A DNA stretch of 64,000 nucleotides from Biscogniauxia marginata (lineage: Eukaryota; Ascomycota; Sordariomycetes; Xylariales; Xylariaceae): the NCBI GenBank assembly GCA_022695795.1, contig MU404083.1:348347-412346 (forward strand), read 5' to 3'. Under the pieces are notes generated by a model. That model did no database searches. It had not been told where the DNA came from and saw nothing but the letters and a program-made list of their open reading frames with translations. Positions 35,648 through 48,000 of this stretch are shown one piece after another (positions within the stretch are counted from its first letter, which is position 1; every line of letters starts with the position of its first letter). The position numbers and the translations under genes were made by a program.

Positions 35648-37943
35648 TGACATGATTTCATTTTCTTCTTGCTCACCCTGTGGCAGGATTCTGTTCAATT
35701 GCATGATGGGAAACGAAGACCTGTCAATCAGACATGGTGAGGTATTTTAGTTACCGTACCTATATGGTCTATGAATATACCGCTGATAGCTCTGCGGACT
35801 GGTCATAATATTAGTAATAACAAGAGAATGGGACAGCGAGTGAGGAAAGTAAACTACTTCATATCAATGTAAAGTAGGGTAGAAGCAGGCATATCACTAG
35901 AACCTGAGCCTCTCCCCGTCTCGATGACCCTCCTAGAGCCCATATTGCGGTACGATGTTAAGACAGGATACAGTAGCAATATCCTCATTCCTTAATCTCC
36001 TTTGGTATTATGCAGATGAGCCCCGTCACAAGAATTCTGATTTGACTCGAAAAGAATAGTTTCGACGGAGACATTGGTGTATTACCATTTGGCTATCTCC
36101 TTTCCGACCATCTCTGTGAAGAGTTTCTTAAACTGGCGAACTTTTGCACGATTTTACATTAGGGATTCTTTCCATCCGTCCGTCTAGTCGGCAACAAGAT
36201 TCCACTGTTCCTGGGAAACCACCCATACCTTGGCTTTTCGTATTTTCCAGTTCACTAGATGCATTAGCTGCGATTGGTGTATCTCGTACGCGAGTCTTGT
36301 AAACCCAGCCGGGCAGCAGGGTTATTTGTGCATCTTATTCGACATTCATAGATGAAATGTTAATCGGCACTTTGCATAATGTATCTTGCAGATACATAAG
36401 ACATTGGAAACCAACATATATTAAGTGTGTAGTCACCAATGCTGACATATTCCTTTCACATGAGCTGCTTATGTCAATTTGTCTAAAATACCTGCTATAT
36501 ACTGATATCTCATTGTCACAATGCACTAAGTACGCATAGTGGTAGTAATACAGTTTCCCAGCGAAGAGCTACGTAGAACTACAGCCCCTTTGTTGCCCCC
36601 AGGTGACATGTGCCGTATTTGTACCTATCGATCTATCTACACCGCAACTCTCTGCCTGCTCCTTATACTCATACAGAGTTAAGTTGCAGTACAAAGTAGC
36701 AAAGACGGAAAACACATCTAAATATGCCAGGTATCTCGTCGCAAGCTGTGTAAGGGGGCGCATCGCCTTGTATATGTCTAAGCGCGTGAGCTCTTCCAGG
36801 CAGCTATCTGTGGCTATAACAGCTCATATCTTGATATTTTATATCATTAATTCTTGGCCGGGGGTTTGAGTTAAAAGCCGCTAATATTTATTGGCATTGT
36901 GGTTAATTCCTATATGTTACTACATTTAGCCAAGCAGGGACATCTTCACCATGGGCTTGATGTTGACACAACTGGAAATTCATTGAGTATTAGTTATTAG
37001 GTACCTAATAAACGGAAAATAGACATCTAGGCACAAACACATCATGGTTATTTTATCCCCCCCCCTTTTTTTTTTGCGCCTAAAGTGTACTGACATTCAA
37101 GCAAGGTAATTATTTCCCCCCATAAAATTTTCTGTTTTTAACCTTCAGTCACGAGGGAAGAGTGAGAACCTCAGTGTAGTGCAAACCTCAAACATAACCT
37201 TACATGAGAGGCCTACCTTCCTACGTATTCGAGATAAAGAATCACTCCTTTACGAGGAATGGTCTCTCCATCTTTTAGTCTGGTATTATATGACTATTGT
37301 TTCCTTGGAGCTTGAATTGTCCCTCCGATTCTGCACATTTGTATGGAATGGAAGCTGCTGTTTGGTTGAAGCGCATCTTTTCTAGGTTTTATATGGTAAA
37401 TGTACCTAAGCAGAACAAATTGTTGCGATAAGCATATTGAGCTGATAGACTAGCTTTCAAAGATCTCTCGCTGTCAATCATATAACAGCTTCGAAATGGC
37501 GTAGCTAAGTAAATGTTTCTACATACTGTTATTGCGTATGACGCTTCCCTTATACATACCACAATGTAGGGAGTTGGGCCAAACATGGCCATTGGTGCCG
37601 GCGATTTTGACCGAATATGGCACGCCTAAGGTAGAATGTGGAGTCGAGGTCGAGTTCGGGTGAATCCCTCCCTTGGAATGTGGAGAACTCGCGGGCTTGA
37701 TTAGGGGAGAGGAAGAATCCACCTTGCCGGCTCCTGTGAGACTAATAAATGAGATACTAAACTGTTCCGAATCCCGGAGGAAGAAACCCTCCCAAGTAGC
37801 CATTCTCCAATAAATATTGGGGTAAGAAACGCACGTCAATTTGCTTCCTTCACATGTAAATTGTGATTCCGGTATACATGAAGGCGGGTTGAAGATTGCC
37901 AACTGGGTTTTGTGAATCTATAATAAGGGTTTAGATAGATGGT
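35648..37943. other. Gene-poor region
   Basis: No gene is supported. It contains a C run followed by a T run at about 37059-37075 and an ATTAGGTACCTAAT palindrome near 36996. A 127-codon minus-strand frame (37902-37519) starts only about 40 bp from the next gene's start and has no recognisable motif; I treat it as chance sequence. Confidence 0.4.
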
Positions 37944-38858
37944 ATGGAGGCATTATTCTCACTTAAAGGCGAGACGGCTCTCGTGACAGGAGGCACAAGG
38001 GGAATTGGTCAGTCAGTCGCTATTGCTCTGGCCGAAGCTGGAGCAGATATCCTACTCGTTCAGGTATGTATGTAGCCATTTGAGGCTTCAACTCACTGCT
38101 GGTCTCCAAACCTTTCGCTGATAAACCATCTCACAATCTCATGAAATTCATCCCATTTCTAGCTTACCAACTTGAATATTCTAACACTTATTCCGTAGCG
38201 TAACACGTCCGCGACGGAAACTCGGAAGGCGATCGAGGCCCTGGGCCGCAAAGCGCAGATCTACACGGCGGACCTGTCCTCCCCGACCGACATCGCCGGG
38301 CTCGTGCCCAAGGTCCTCGCCGACGGGCACCAGATCCGGGTGCTGGTGAACTGCGCGGGCATCCAGATCCGGCACCCGTGCGAGGCGTTCCCGGACGCCG
38401 ACTTCGCAGCCGTCATGCAGGTGAACCTGAACTCGGTGTTCACGCTGTCGCGGGATGTGGGTGCGCACATGCTGTCTCTGCCGCCGTCGTCGGTGACGGG
38501 CCGCCGCGGCAGCGTCATCAACTTCGCGAGCCTGCTCACATTCCAGGGAGGTCTCAACGTGCCCGCGTACGCGGCCTCCAAGGGCGCCGTGGGCCAGCTG
38601 ACCAAGAGCATGGCCAACGGCTGGAGCGACAAGGGCGTCACCGTTAACGCTATCGCTCCCGGCTACATCGAGACTGAGATGAACACCGCGCTGCTGAACG
38701 ACAAGGAGAGGCTCGCGAGCATCAGCGCGCGGATCCCTGCCGGGAGGTGGGGCACCCCGGACGACTTTAGGGGGAGCGTGGTCTTCCTGGCGAGTAAGGC
38801 GAGCGCGTATGTGAGTGGGCACACGCTAGTTGTGGATGGAGGTTGGATGGGTCGGTAG
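37944..38858 (+). CDS. Short-chain dehydrogenase/reductase (2-deoxy-D-gluconate 3-dehydrogenase-like)
   Basis: Classical SDR of 259 aa. Exons are 37944-38063 and 38199-38858; the intron of 135 bp has a GTATGT donor and a TAG acceptor. The cofactor motif TGGTRGIG lies at about residues 14-21, NCAG follows, and the catalytic set is Asn in VNLNSV, Ser151 in NFASLL, Tyr164 and Lys168 in YAASK. The tail [15 protein letters not shown] is the usual SDR ending. Overall pattern ([18 protein letters not shown]) is closest to the KduD/gluconate dehydrogenase subgroup, but substrate assignment is tentative. Exon 2 is very GC-rich. It may act with the hydrolase located 280 bp further on the opposite strand, although no shared pathway is evident. 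Confidence 0.9.
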
Positions 38859-39135
38859 AACATGCGTGACAAGGCGAGGGAGGATGCCGGTTCTGACCGA
38901 CGGTGAAATGCCTCGGGAGAGAAATGTACATATTATGGAGTTCCCAAATTTAGCATCAACGAGTAAAACGCCCGATTTATTGAAGTATATTAATGATCGT
39001 AATATTTTCATTTTTCATGAGTACCTGACTTTTATGCCCTACGCGTCATGGCGGGCCAAGGTGCGACGATTTCGATATATATACTATCGCACCAACAATC
39101 TACTGTGCCAGACTACTGAATTAACAAAGACACGA

Positions 39136-40612
39136 CTACGGCTTAGCATCCATAACCTCTTCCATCCAGGGATACACGGACGCATTCGCCAAGGGATAGC
39201 CCATGTGCAGTGCGCCGGGGAAGAATCGTGCCTCCTTAGGCGAGCCATAGTTGAACAGCATCATAGAGTCCTCAATAGGCATGAGCCCATCTAGCGTACC
39301 CTGCGCGAGGAAATACGTATATTAGCATTTGCCTGACCACTTAAATCACCGAAACAAGAGATCCAGGGAGACACATGGGATGAGAGTAAAATCAAGTGAG
39401 GATGGAAAATAGAAAGAAAAAAGGGAAAAAAAAAAGGGGGGGGGGGGGGGAAAGGGGAAAGGGGCAAGGCAGAAGACTTACATTAACCAATAGAAGCCTC
39501 GTAGAAGGCATATCCAATATCCCCAGTTCAAGCAGCGAGAACTTCCTCTGCGCGCCCTCCCTATACTCCGCCTCCGTCTCGAACCCGTGCTTCCGCGCCA
39601 TCGCCGGCGCCAGCGCGAACGGGTACTCGTGGCCGTCGGCGCGCGCGAGCCAGCCGCGGTCGTAAAAGTAGTGCACGCCGGCGCCCTGTGCGACGGCGCC
39701 CCTCAGGCGCTCGCGGTGCGTGTGCGCGATGCGCACGGCGTAGTAGCCGCCCGAGCTGAGCCCCCAGCACAGCACGCGGTCCATGTCGAAGCGCCCGTCG
39801 CGCCGCATCCACTCGAACACGCTGTCCCAGAGGCGGTCGGGCGAGGCCGGGTCGGCCGGGTCGGCGGGGCAGTCGGCCGTGCCGGGGATCTCGACGACGA
39901 CGGCGGCCCAGCCGCGCGCCAGGAACTCGTCGCACCGGACCGTGTTGTCCGGGCGGTAGCCGTCGAGGCCCGTGAGCAGGAGCACGGCGGGGCACTTCTG
40001 CTGCTGCTGCTGGCCCCCCTCCTCCCGCTGCGCGCTCGTGCCCGGCACCCGGACGTACGCGGGCACGACGTCGCGGTCGCGGCCCTGCCGGTACGCGTGC
40101 GGGATGCGTACCTCGGCGACGGGCTCGCGCCACGTGCGCCCGGCCTTCATGTAGACGTTCTTCTGGCGCTCCCATGCCTCCCACTTGACGGGGCAGCTGA
40201 CCTCGGGGAACGCCGAGACGTACGGGAACCGCGCGATGCGCAGCACGCAGGCGGCGCGCAGGTACAGCTTGCTCGCGGCGTCCGGGTCGGCCTCGTCATC
40301 CCCCTGCGACTCGAGCGCCTGCGCCGTCGGCAGGAACGCGCTCGTGTACTCGGGGCTCGCGCCGTCGTTGACGTCGCGCGCGATGAGGTCCGCGAAGATG
40401 GGCGCGAAGTCCGCGTACGCCCCGTCGTGGAAGGGGTACACGGACTTGCTGCAGGGAGCTTGCCACTTGGTCTCCCAGAGCGCGCGGATCCCGGCGTGGT
40501 GCGGCAGGCGGCGCTCAAAGGCTTCGGCGCCCATGAGCCACTGGCGCGGCGACGTCGGGGTCTCTTCTTCGCCGTTGGCGTTGACTGGGGTTGTTATTTT
40601 GTGGGGTGCCAT
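39136..40612 (-). CDS. Ayg1-like alpha/beta hydrolase
   Basis: Serine hydrolase related to Aspergillus Ayg1, which shortens a heptaketide by C-C hydrolysis in DHN-melanin synthesis; other members act on related polyketides. Exon 1 is 40612-39482, exon 2 is 39300-39136, and the product is 431 aa. The 181-bp intron has a GTAAGT donor and contains long A and G homopolymers. The triad is visible: Ser286 in WGLSSGGY, Asp381 in NGTLDGLMP and His409 in GALHMGYP. An N-terminal helical lid domain precedes the fold, as in the family. A short poly-Gln (GGQQQQQK) sits in a loop near residue 200. No polyketide synthase is present in the window, so the substrate is unknown. Exon 1 is extremely GC-rich. Confidence 0.88.
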
Positions 40613-42215
40613 GGCGTTTACGCAGGTAGCTTCGACTTATCGCAATGAGAGAAGATACGGGGGATCGAGGGCTGATTAATGGTTTCGGCTTAAATGGCGA
40701 AGGACGAGATAGGCGTGATAATAGATCCGGTGACTATGAACCCGCTCTGTGGCTCCTCGTCAATGGATATAAAACCGCCCTGAGTGGCGTAGCTTGGTCG
40801 AGAGCCAAGACGGGTTCGCTGGACTCGGCCGGAACGCTTGCGGATCACCACGCGCTGTGTAGTGTACCAATCGTTCTTCTCGCGGATCCTGCGGATTATG
40901 ATCGTATTATTATTTGGATGACTAGGTGTGCATCTGCGAACCTTTTTGATTTGTGGTAGACAGTCTTGGACAGTATATGTATGCCGGACTTGACCATCCA
41001 TCGGGCGATGCCAACCTACGTCACTGGACGTGAGGTATGCTCCCCATCCCGACCGGGATCGTGCAGCGATCGTCGGTAATAGGCCGGGGCTGGGGAAAGC
41101 ATGATATTGATATTCACAGCGACAGGTACTTACTCTCGTTGAAGCAGGACCAAGTATGTTCTGATCAGCGCGTTTCGGACGCCGTGATCAGCTCTCATAT
41201 TTTGTATGCGATGTTAATGAGTAGGTCTCACTTCGAATGGGTGGCACACCGCCGCACGGTGGAAACGATTAGATATAAATATACCACAATGCCGGCTTCG
41301 ACAGTCGAAGTTGGGGATGTCCGGGTGTTGGTCCGGACGGGCGTCAATGTAAGCCTGGCAGTCTTCTGCAGGTAAGTAAGGCGCATAGAATATAAGCCTG
41401 TAAAGCGTAAGTTCTAATATTTAACATATTGAACTAGAAGGGCAAAACGGAACACGCCCTTATATACTCAGGATCTTAGCCCTTCGTACGAACTGATGAC
41501 CGAGTCCAAACTCTCAATTTGGGTTTCCTAGAATAACGCCTATGTCACTGCCATGAGGCCGAGCAGAGCGACGCCTTGAGGGTTTAGCCGTGCACTATTG
41601 TACGTAATGCCTCTAGAACTGCAGCATGTGTCTCGTGGGAGTGAGACACCGAGAGGGTGCCCCCGATGGCTTGGACCTGAGCTGTCAATGCGGGTTCTCG
41701 GCAATGCCCAAGTTAGAGGTATATAGACGATGGTACGATACCAGATATGGGTATATACCAGACCGCGCGGTGTAGGTATCTTTACCCTCAAGTATAATAG
41801 TTCACAGTGTCGGTAGCTTTGAGATTGGCGTTCCAAGTGTTCATGAGGCCAAGCCTCTTCACGCCAGATCGGAACAAAATCACGGACCGGGGCTGTTTCA
41901 CATGTTTCTTCTAATTTGACACTATCTCGTATCATAGCCGATGTCCTTATACTGGGCTAGGTCATTTTTGCATCTACGCACTATTTCCGCATATCCAAGG
42001 ACTATAGTAGATATGGGATTGATCCGATCCGTATCCAAGTCCATGATTCATTATCCTCATGTTGCCTCTGTTAATCATGTCTCGTGGGATTACCTAGAGC
42101 TTCAGCCCTGTCGAGCCTGGATCAGCTGATTTATCCCAGTAGTGATTATATACGGTCTTCTGTTCTGGCCTGGCCTGGACCGGACGTGTACCCTAAGTGA
42201 AGGAAAGACCAGACA
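40613..42215. other. Intergenic region
   Basis: This is the promoter side of the Ayg1-like gene and the 3' side of GNA1. Small frames in several phases show no recognisable motif. No RNA gene was seen. Confidence 0.45.
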
Positions 42216-42869
42216 TCACAGGGCCTTACTCTTGTCGCTCTCGTAGTAATGTGCCATCTCTAGGCCGGCCCGTCGGAAGCCGCACTTGAGGTAGAAGCCC
42301 TCGTTCGCTTCGCTGCAGTCAAGGATGGTCTTGTAACAGCCAATCTTCTCAGCGATGAAATCAAGGACCTGGATCAGGCGAAGCCCGAGCTTCTTGCCCT
42401 GTTGGTCCTTCGCAACGGCGATGTCCTCGATATGACCAACGAGGCCAAGGTTGTGGATGCTGTACGTTGAGGCGAGTTAGCGACATTTGGCGATTGCTGT
42501 TTGCTAGCAGAGCTGGTTTGCCCGGCTCCCTTTCGCAGGAATATTTCCACATTGTACTTCTTTTTCTCTCTTGGGGGCCCCTTACAATTTCCGCTCCACG
42601 AGGAGATTTCCAGTCGCGACAATCTTTCCACTGCTCGAGTCTTCGATGACAACAACGTAATATGTGTCTTGGGTCGACATCCACTTGTACCGCTCGGCGA
42701 ATTGCTCCTTGCTGATCTCACCAACGGTGGTCAGAACTCGGAGGCAATCGAGAAAGCCTGCATCATAGTCGGATAGTCTCAGGGAGCGCGCGATGTAACC
42801 CTGGGGGAGGGCCGCGGCGACTACGGGGGAGATGAGGTTGGAGGAGAAGAGACCTTGTTCCGCAGCCAT
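42216..42869 (-). CDS. GNA1: Glucosamine-6-phosphate N-acetyltransferase
   Basis: GNAT enzyme that transfers acetyl from acetyl-CoA to glucosamine-6-phosphate, an essential step to UDP-GlcNAc for chitin, GPI anchors and N-glycans. Exons 42869-42586 and 42459-42216 give 175 aa; the 126-bp intron (GTAAGG donor, CAG acceptor) splits a Phe codon between VERK and IHNLGLVGHIED. Family landmarks are GHIEDIAV, the CoA-binding QQGKKLGLRL loop, and CYKTILDCSEANEGFYLKCG ahead of the C-terminal MAHYYE. Length and order match fungal Gna1. Intact and confidently assigned. Confidence 0.93.
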
Positions 42870-45094
42870 CGTAGCACTCGTGGTCTAAGCAGCGTGAAAG
42901 ACAGGAAAAAGTCGTATAATGAATGCAGATGAAACGAGGGTTAGTTAATTCTATCGACGTATTTATAGACAAGTTAAGAGAGGTAGATGGGTATTCTAGC
43001 AAACTGATAGTCTAGGAAACGAAGTAGCAAATAGAAGAAAGAACGAGAAATGGAATGGAAACGTAAACAGGCCAACAGACTGCCTTTTCAGGGGGGTGTT
43101 GGCGCTGACGAGACGACAAGGGATGCGATAGTTATACGAAGTGGAAGGAAGACAAGATCAAAGATCTGGCTGGAAATCTATCAGCCTCACACTTGGACTT
43201 TTTTCCCCCTGAGACCCGCCCTGCGAGGGCCCTGAGGGACCTCCCCACCTCCCGCTGGGGCTTGTCTTGGCCCTTAATCGATAGCCTGGTTAGTGGGATA
43301 TTTACGGGGGTATGCTTAGCCTCAATTGAAGATAATGCTGCCGGCAGTCTGCAGGGAGCTGAAAACAGCCGCGAGAGTTGTAGACGGCCACCTAAGAATA
43401 GCAGCACCTGCAGGTTCGGTCGGGTATCCACAATGTAGGTATTCCATTACTGGATCAGGTGCCTGAGGTCGTGGTACCGCGTACTGTGGCTAGGTGCTGG
43501 GAAGTTGTTGAGGCTTGCCACTAGCACTAGCCTGATGATGCATGCACCCGAGTACCTTCCATTGGTACGGCTAGGTTAGCAGGTGCCTGGGCATGATTGT
43601 ATGTCCTGCCCCCACCTATTTTCATAAATATTATCCTTATTTCTTTGTTCCATCTTTATTTTTGCGCATGCACTTTCATGCACGCTCTTTAGATGCCACA
43701 TCTCTCTCTCTCTCAAGTACGAGTAAACCTGAACCAACCAACCGACTAACAAATAAACACAATATACCCAACTCCAAGGATCTGTTTGCGATACAACGCT
43801 ATCACACGTCCTCTTACGAATAACCATCGTTGAAGATGCTCGTCTTTTGTCCAAAGTGACTCATTCTTTGTCGACGTTCATCATTCGGGTTATCGTTCAT
43901 TGTGTGTTGGCCCGACTCGCCACGCAATGATTGGTTATACGTAGCGTCGACAAGCGTCGACGGGTCCCTTGAACAACACGCAATGCAACATCGGAATTGA
44001 GATAAAAGAAAAGAAAAGTGGAAGGCCCTGTATCCCGAGGCTTATCGGACACGTCTGGGCCTGTCTGGTTCCTGCATTGCATAACTTCGTCATTCTCAGG
44101 AACACGAACACCAAACTGCTATCGCCGCCGATTTCACAGGCAGACAGGTTCCATCTGTGAGTAGCCTTTGGATGACTTGGCGATTTATTCACTTCTTATT
44201 AGTGGACGAGCCCCCCCTTTTTTCTTCCTCTATTGTTTTTTTTTCTTGTTTCGTTGGGAGCCATTTTGCCATTCCTGGTGTAGATTCCGACCGGTCAACC
44301 AGTGAAATGTCTGGTATTTTATCAAGATTCTCGATCCGTCCAGAATTGCCATCCCCCATTGCCTTCCTCGGCCCATCTCCCCCCTTATCCCACTAGAGAA
44401 CAAAATAAAATCGGGGTTGATGGTGTTATTGGGCTAATATCCTGCCAACTCATTCCCCTAATCCTCACTTATCACAATCAGTCTTCCGAGACGCTCCCCC
44501 GCGTAGCTATCACATGTAAGTTTGGCCAGCGACTGCATTAACCTCTACAGATTACCAGCAGTCAGGGAAATCCAAGGGGAGAATCCAAGGGAAATCCAAG
44601 CAGATGTAACGGGTGACCAGTTGGGCCAACGGCTCTCTATGGCGTAGAAGACGACGGCCGAACTTTGAGCTTTCGCTAAAGCCCAATTCGGGGCAAGACT
44701 AAAATCGATTGCCACGCAAGCTTTGCTTATTTTATAAATTCGCCATCCCCCCAGACACCTTCGCGAAACGGTCGTGGTGACACTGGACAACGACGACGAC
44801 GACGACAACAACAACAAGAACGAGAACAACAACTACTACTGCTGCTTGCATATAAATGGCTCCTCTCATTCCTTCTATATAGCGGGGGTACGGGCACATC
44901 CGCAGCCACGGTTACAGCTACACCCGCAGCTAACGCCTACAGTTACACATCGTACAGCTATTGATGCCAACAGCTATCATCATTCGTCATTATATCATGT
45001 AATACCATCTACGCGCTCCGCCGACTAAAGCTCGCCGAATGACGCCCACCATACGTTCTGTACACTCCACGCTGCGGCTTACATATCGCCAACC
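42870..45094. other. Divergent intergenic region between GNA1 and the lipase
   Basis: It contains the two promoters and a long 5' leader. Pyrimidine-rich stretches lie at about 43630-43720 and 44210-44260, and a GAC/AAC trinucleotide tract lies at about 44793-44835 shortly before the lipase start. No extra gene is supported. Confidence 0.5.
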
Positions 45095-48000
45095 ATGGAA
45101 TCGGATCAGACTGAAGACTCCACCGCCCACACCGATACTCCCGTACATGTGCAGCATACCGATGATGCTTACCAACGAGAACTCCTCCCGCATGCCCCAG
45201 GCCGGACGCTGCTGCCCGGTCCGATAGCCAGCGCCGTCAGCCTCGCCACGCGATCCACGTCCTTTGCGCTCCGCCTCGGCACCTTCATCGGCGGCTACGG
45301 ACTCAGCGCTGCTAAGGTTACCACTCTATCTAGTCTCGAGATAGGACGGGGCATTCTCGAGGGGATACTGAGTAGAGCGGGGAAAGATGTCCTCGGCACA
45401 TCACGATCCGAATTGGGCAGGACGGATGCCGAGACAATCCTAGAGAAGAGCCTAGAGAGTCTACACCAGACTATGTCGCAGATTGTATTCTGGACCTCGA
45501 CAGGCTTTCATATTACCGGCACGACCGTCTCGACTGCGTCGCAGATATCTCAACTATTCCTATCCGTCCTCGATCAATTCTTCGGCTCGACCGATTCTTC
45601 AAGGGCCATCGCCAGTATCATCACGTTAATTCGCCGAGAATTTCAAAATCCAGCGACGGGTGTTCAGGGGGAGAAGGTTGGGGTTGTCGATCTTCTTCTA
45701 GGAATATGTGGACTCGCATATCTGCAAAACTGGTGCCGACGGATGCTTCAGGAGGAGGCTCGTCGCCTTGGCCAAGAGGAAATTGTTTGGGATGTTGTCG
45801 TACTCGATGATGGTGTACGAGTCGACGTCCACGATGATCAGCTTTACGATGCGCACGGGTCCCGACAATTGCACCCACCCAGCCCAACTGGCACAAGCGA
45901 ACTCATTGGGGCAATTGAAGAACACGGGGCAAGACATACCGGTAACGACGACGATGATTTGCCCGAGATTCAACTGAAACGCCAAATCCTCAAGTCTCTC
46001 CCAAAGGACGCAAAAGTCTCTATTTCGACTTCGACGACCATTAGCAAGACAATAACGGTCGATATCAAGGGCGCGACAACTTTGTCTATTCCGTCGCTCC
46101 CCGGTTTGGATATCATAGAGAGCGAGGTTAGCAATCTTGAGGACAACTTGTCTAAGAGTCGAGACGCAAACCCGAGTTACCGAGTCGTGTACAAAGTCAG
46201 CCGGAAAAAGGTGAGAAGTACACCTGAGGATAGCGATAATGACGATGATGTCCGATTCAATGTTCAAGAGACGGATGATGATGACGAACCCTCGTCGCCC
46301 CTAGCGAGTTGGGGGTCGCATAACTCTGAGAAACCTCCTCCTGTCCCACCAAAGGTGACTCGCCCAACCATTGCGTCGGCAGCCAAGAGCAGTGGGACTG
46401 TCGTATGTGAATATCCAGCTAGTCAAGTTAGGTCGGGGTCGAATAGCTCGGCCGGCTCTGTGGGAGGTTCACCAAAAGATCGCTCTTTTCCACCATCCAT
46501 CTCAAAGCCTACCCCTGAACATACTGCGAATCAGAAACGAACAAGGAGACCCCTAGATGACTCCACACGAAACCCAAAAGGCCTTACCATTGTACCGCCA
46601 AACGACCATAGACCACCGAACAGGAAAAACGAATCCTTCACTTCCAAGTCAAGCGAGAAGAAAGGTGGTTTCAGGGGCGCGTTGAAAAAGGGATCTGTTC
46701 CCTCGTTTGCAAACTTGTTGAATCGGGAGTCGAGCTTAGACCATTCGTCTTCTACTAAACCGAAATCAAACATTAAACCCCCTTGGGGTAGTAACAAGCC
46801 TCCACACGGTCGATCGTCGGGCACCCACAGCAAGGGACCGATTCCTGATCGAACTTCCAGCCTGGCGCCAAACCGTGAAGTTTCGCGATCAGCGCAGCGA
46901 GGAAATCCGAATTACCTCTCGTCGAGAGATTTGGGGGACGCGAGAGAGAACTCAGGCGTATATAGGAGTCCTTCTAGATCATCTTATCTACCGCTCCAAG
47001 ATAACCGGCGGAGCTCGCTTGTCTCGCTGACCGACACCTTTTCTATACATTCATACGAAAGTCGTCCTTCGAGTCCCTCGCTCCTCAAAACCGATGTCAA
47101 GGCGCACGGCAGTGCATCCAGATCTAAATCGGCGCACGATGGTGCTGGAAACCCCCCTCCTTCTCCCCATCGATATCCGCCACGACCAAAATCACAAAAC
47201 CAAAGCTTGTATAGCCCGAGCATCTATACTCTAGGGACTAAGCACTCACAGGCTTCCCTTCTCCTATCATCATTTCGTCAGAAGAGTGCCTATAGCGATT
47301 CGGAAGCTGTAGACACTCTAAGACGGACCGGTACGATCGAAGGAATGTTTCCCAATTTCCACATTTTGCGGAACATCACACGATATAGTCGATACGCCTC
47401 GGCTGTGTACGGGTCGAATTTTCTGAAGTTAATGGGGATCAACAAAGAGTTACCTGCACTGAAAATCATGGAAGAAATTCATGAAGATGTGCGCTCCTTT
47501 ACTCACCACACAGAGCTACCGCCAGACAGCATCTTATTGTCTTCTTTTGTCGATCCTCAGGGTGGATCCGACTCGACTGGATCTACCGACACGGGTGTAC
47601 CACTTGTCCATACAATTGCTCTAGATGAGGAGTCGAAGGCTGTAGTCCTGTCATGCCGCGGGACACTAGGATTTGAGGATGTCCTTGCCGATATGATGTG
47701 CGAATACGATGATCTAGTATGGCGTGGAAAAACATACAAAGTCCACAAAGGTATCCACGCATCAGCAAGGCGCCTCCTATATGGAGACGATGGAAGAGTA
47801 TTGGTTACGCTCAAGGAAGCTCTTGAGGAATTCCCAGACTATGGGCTAGTGCTTTGTGGTCACTCTCTGGGCGGAGCTGTTACAGCGCTACTTGGAGCTA
47901 TGTTAGCTGAGCCTGCTATGACAGGTACTGCGTTTGTCACTTCGGCCGAACATCACAGGAGGCTCCTTACGGACGGACGACCCTCTGATACCTCTGCACA

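Noticed and set aside
37519..37902. 127-codon minus-strand frame next to the SDR start
   Set aside because: It lies 40 bp from the SDR start, in its promoter, and shows no known fold or coding bias.
39587..40648. 353-codon plus-strand frame opposite the Ayg1-like gene
   Set aside because: It is an antisense shadow of a very GC-rich coding exon; the composition is Arg/Ala/Val/Pro with no fold, and the minus-strand protein is clearly recognisable.
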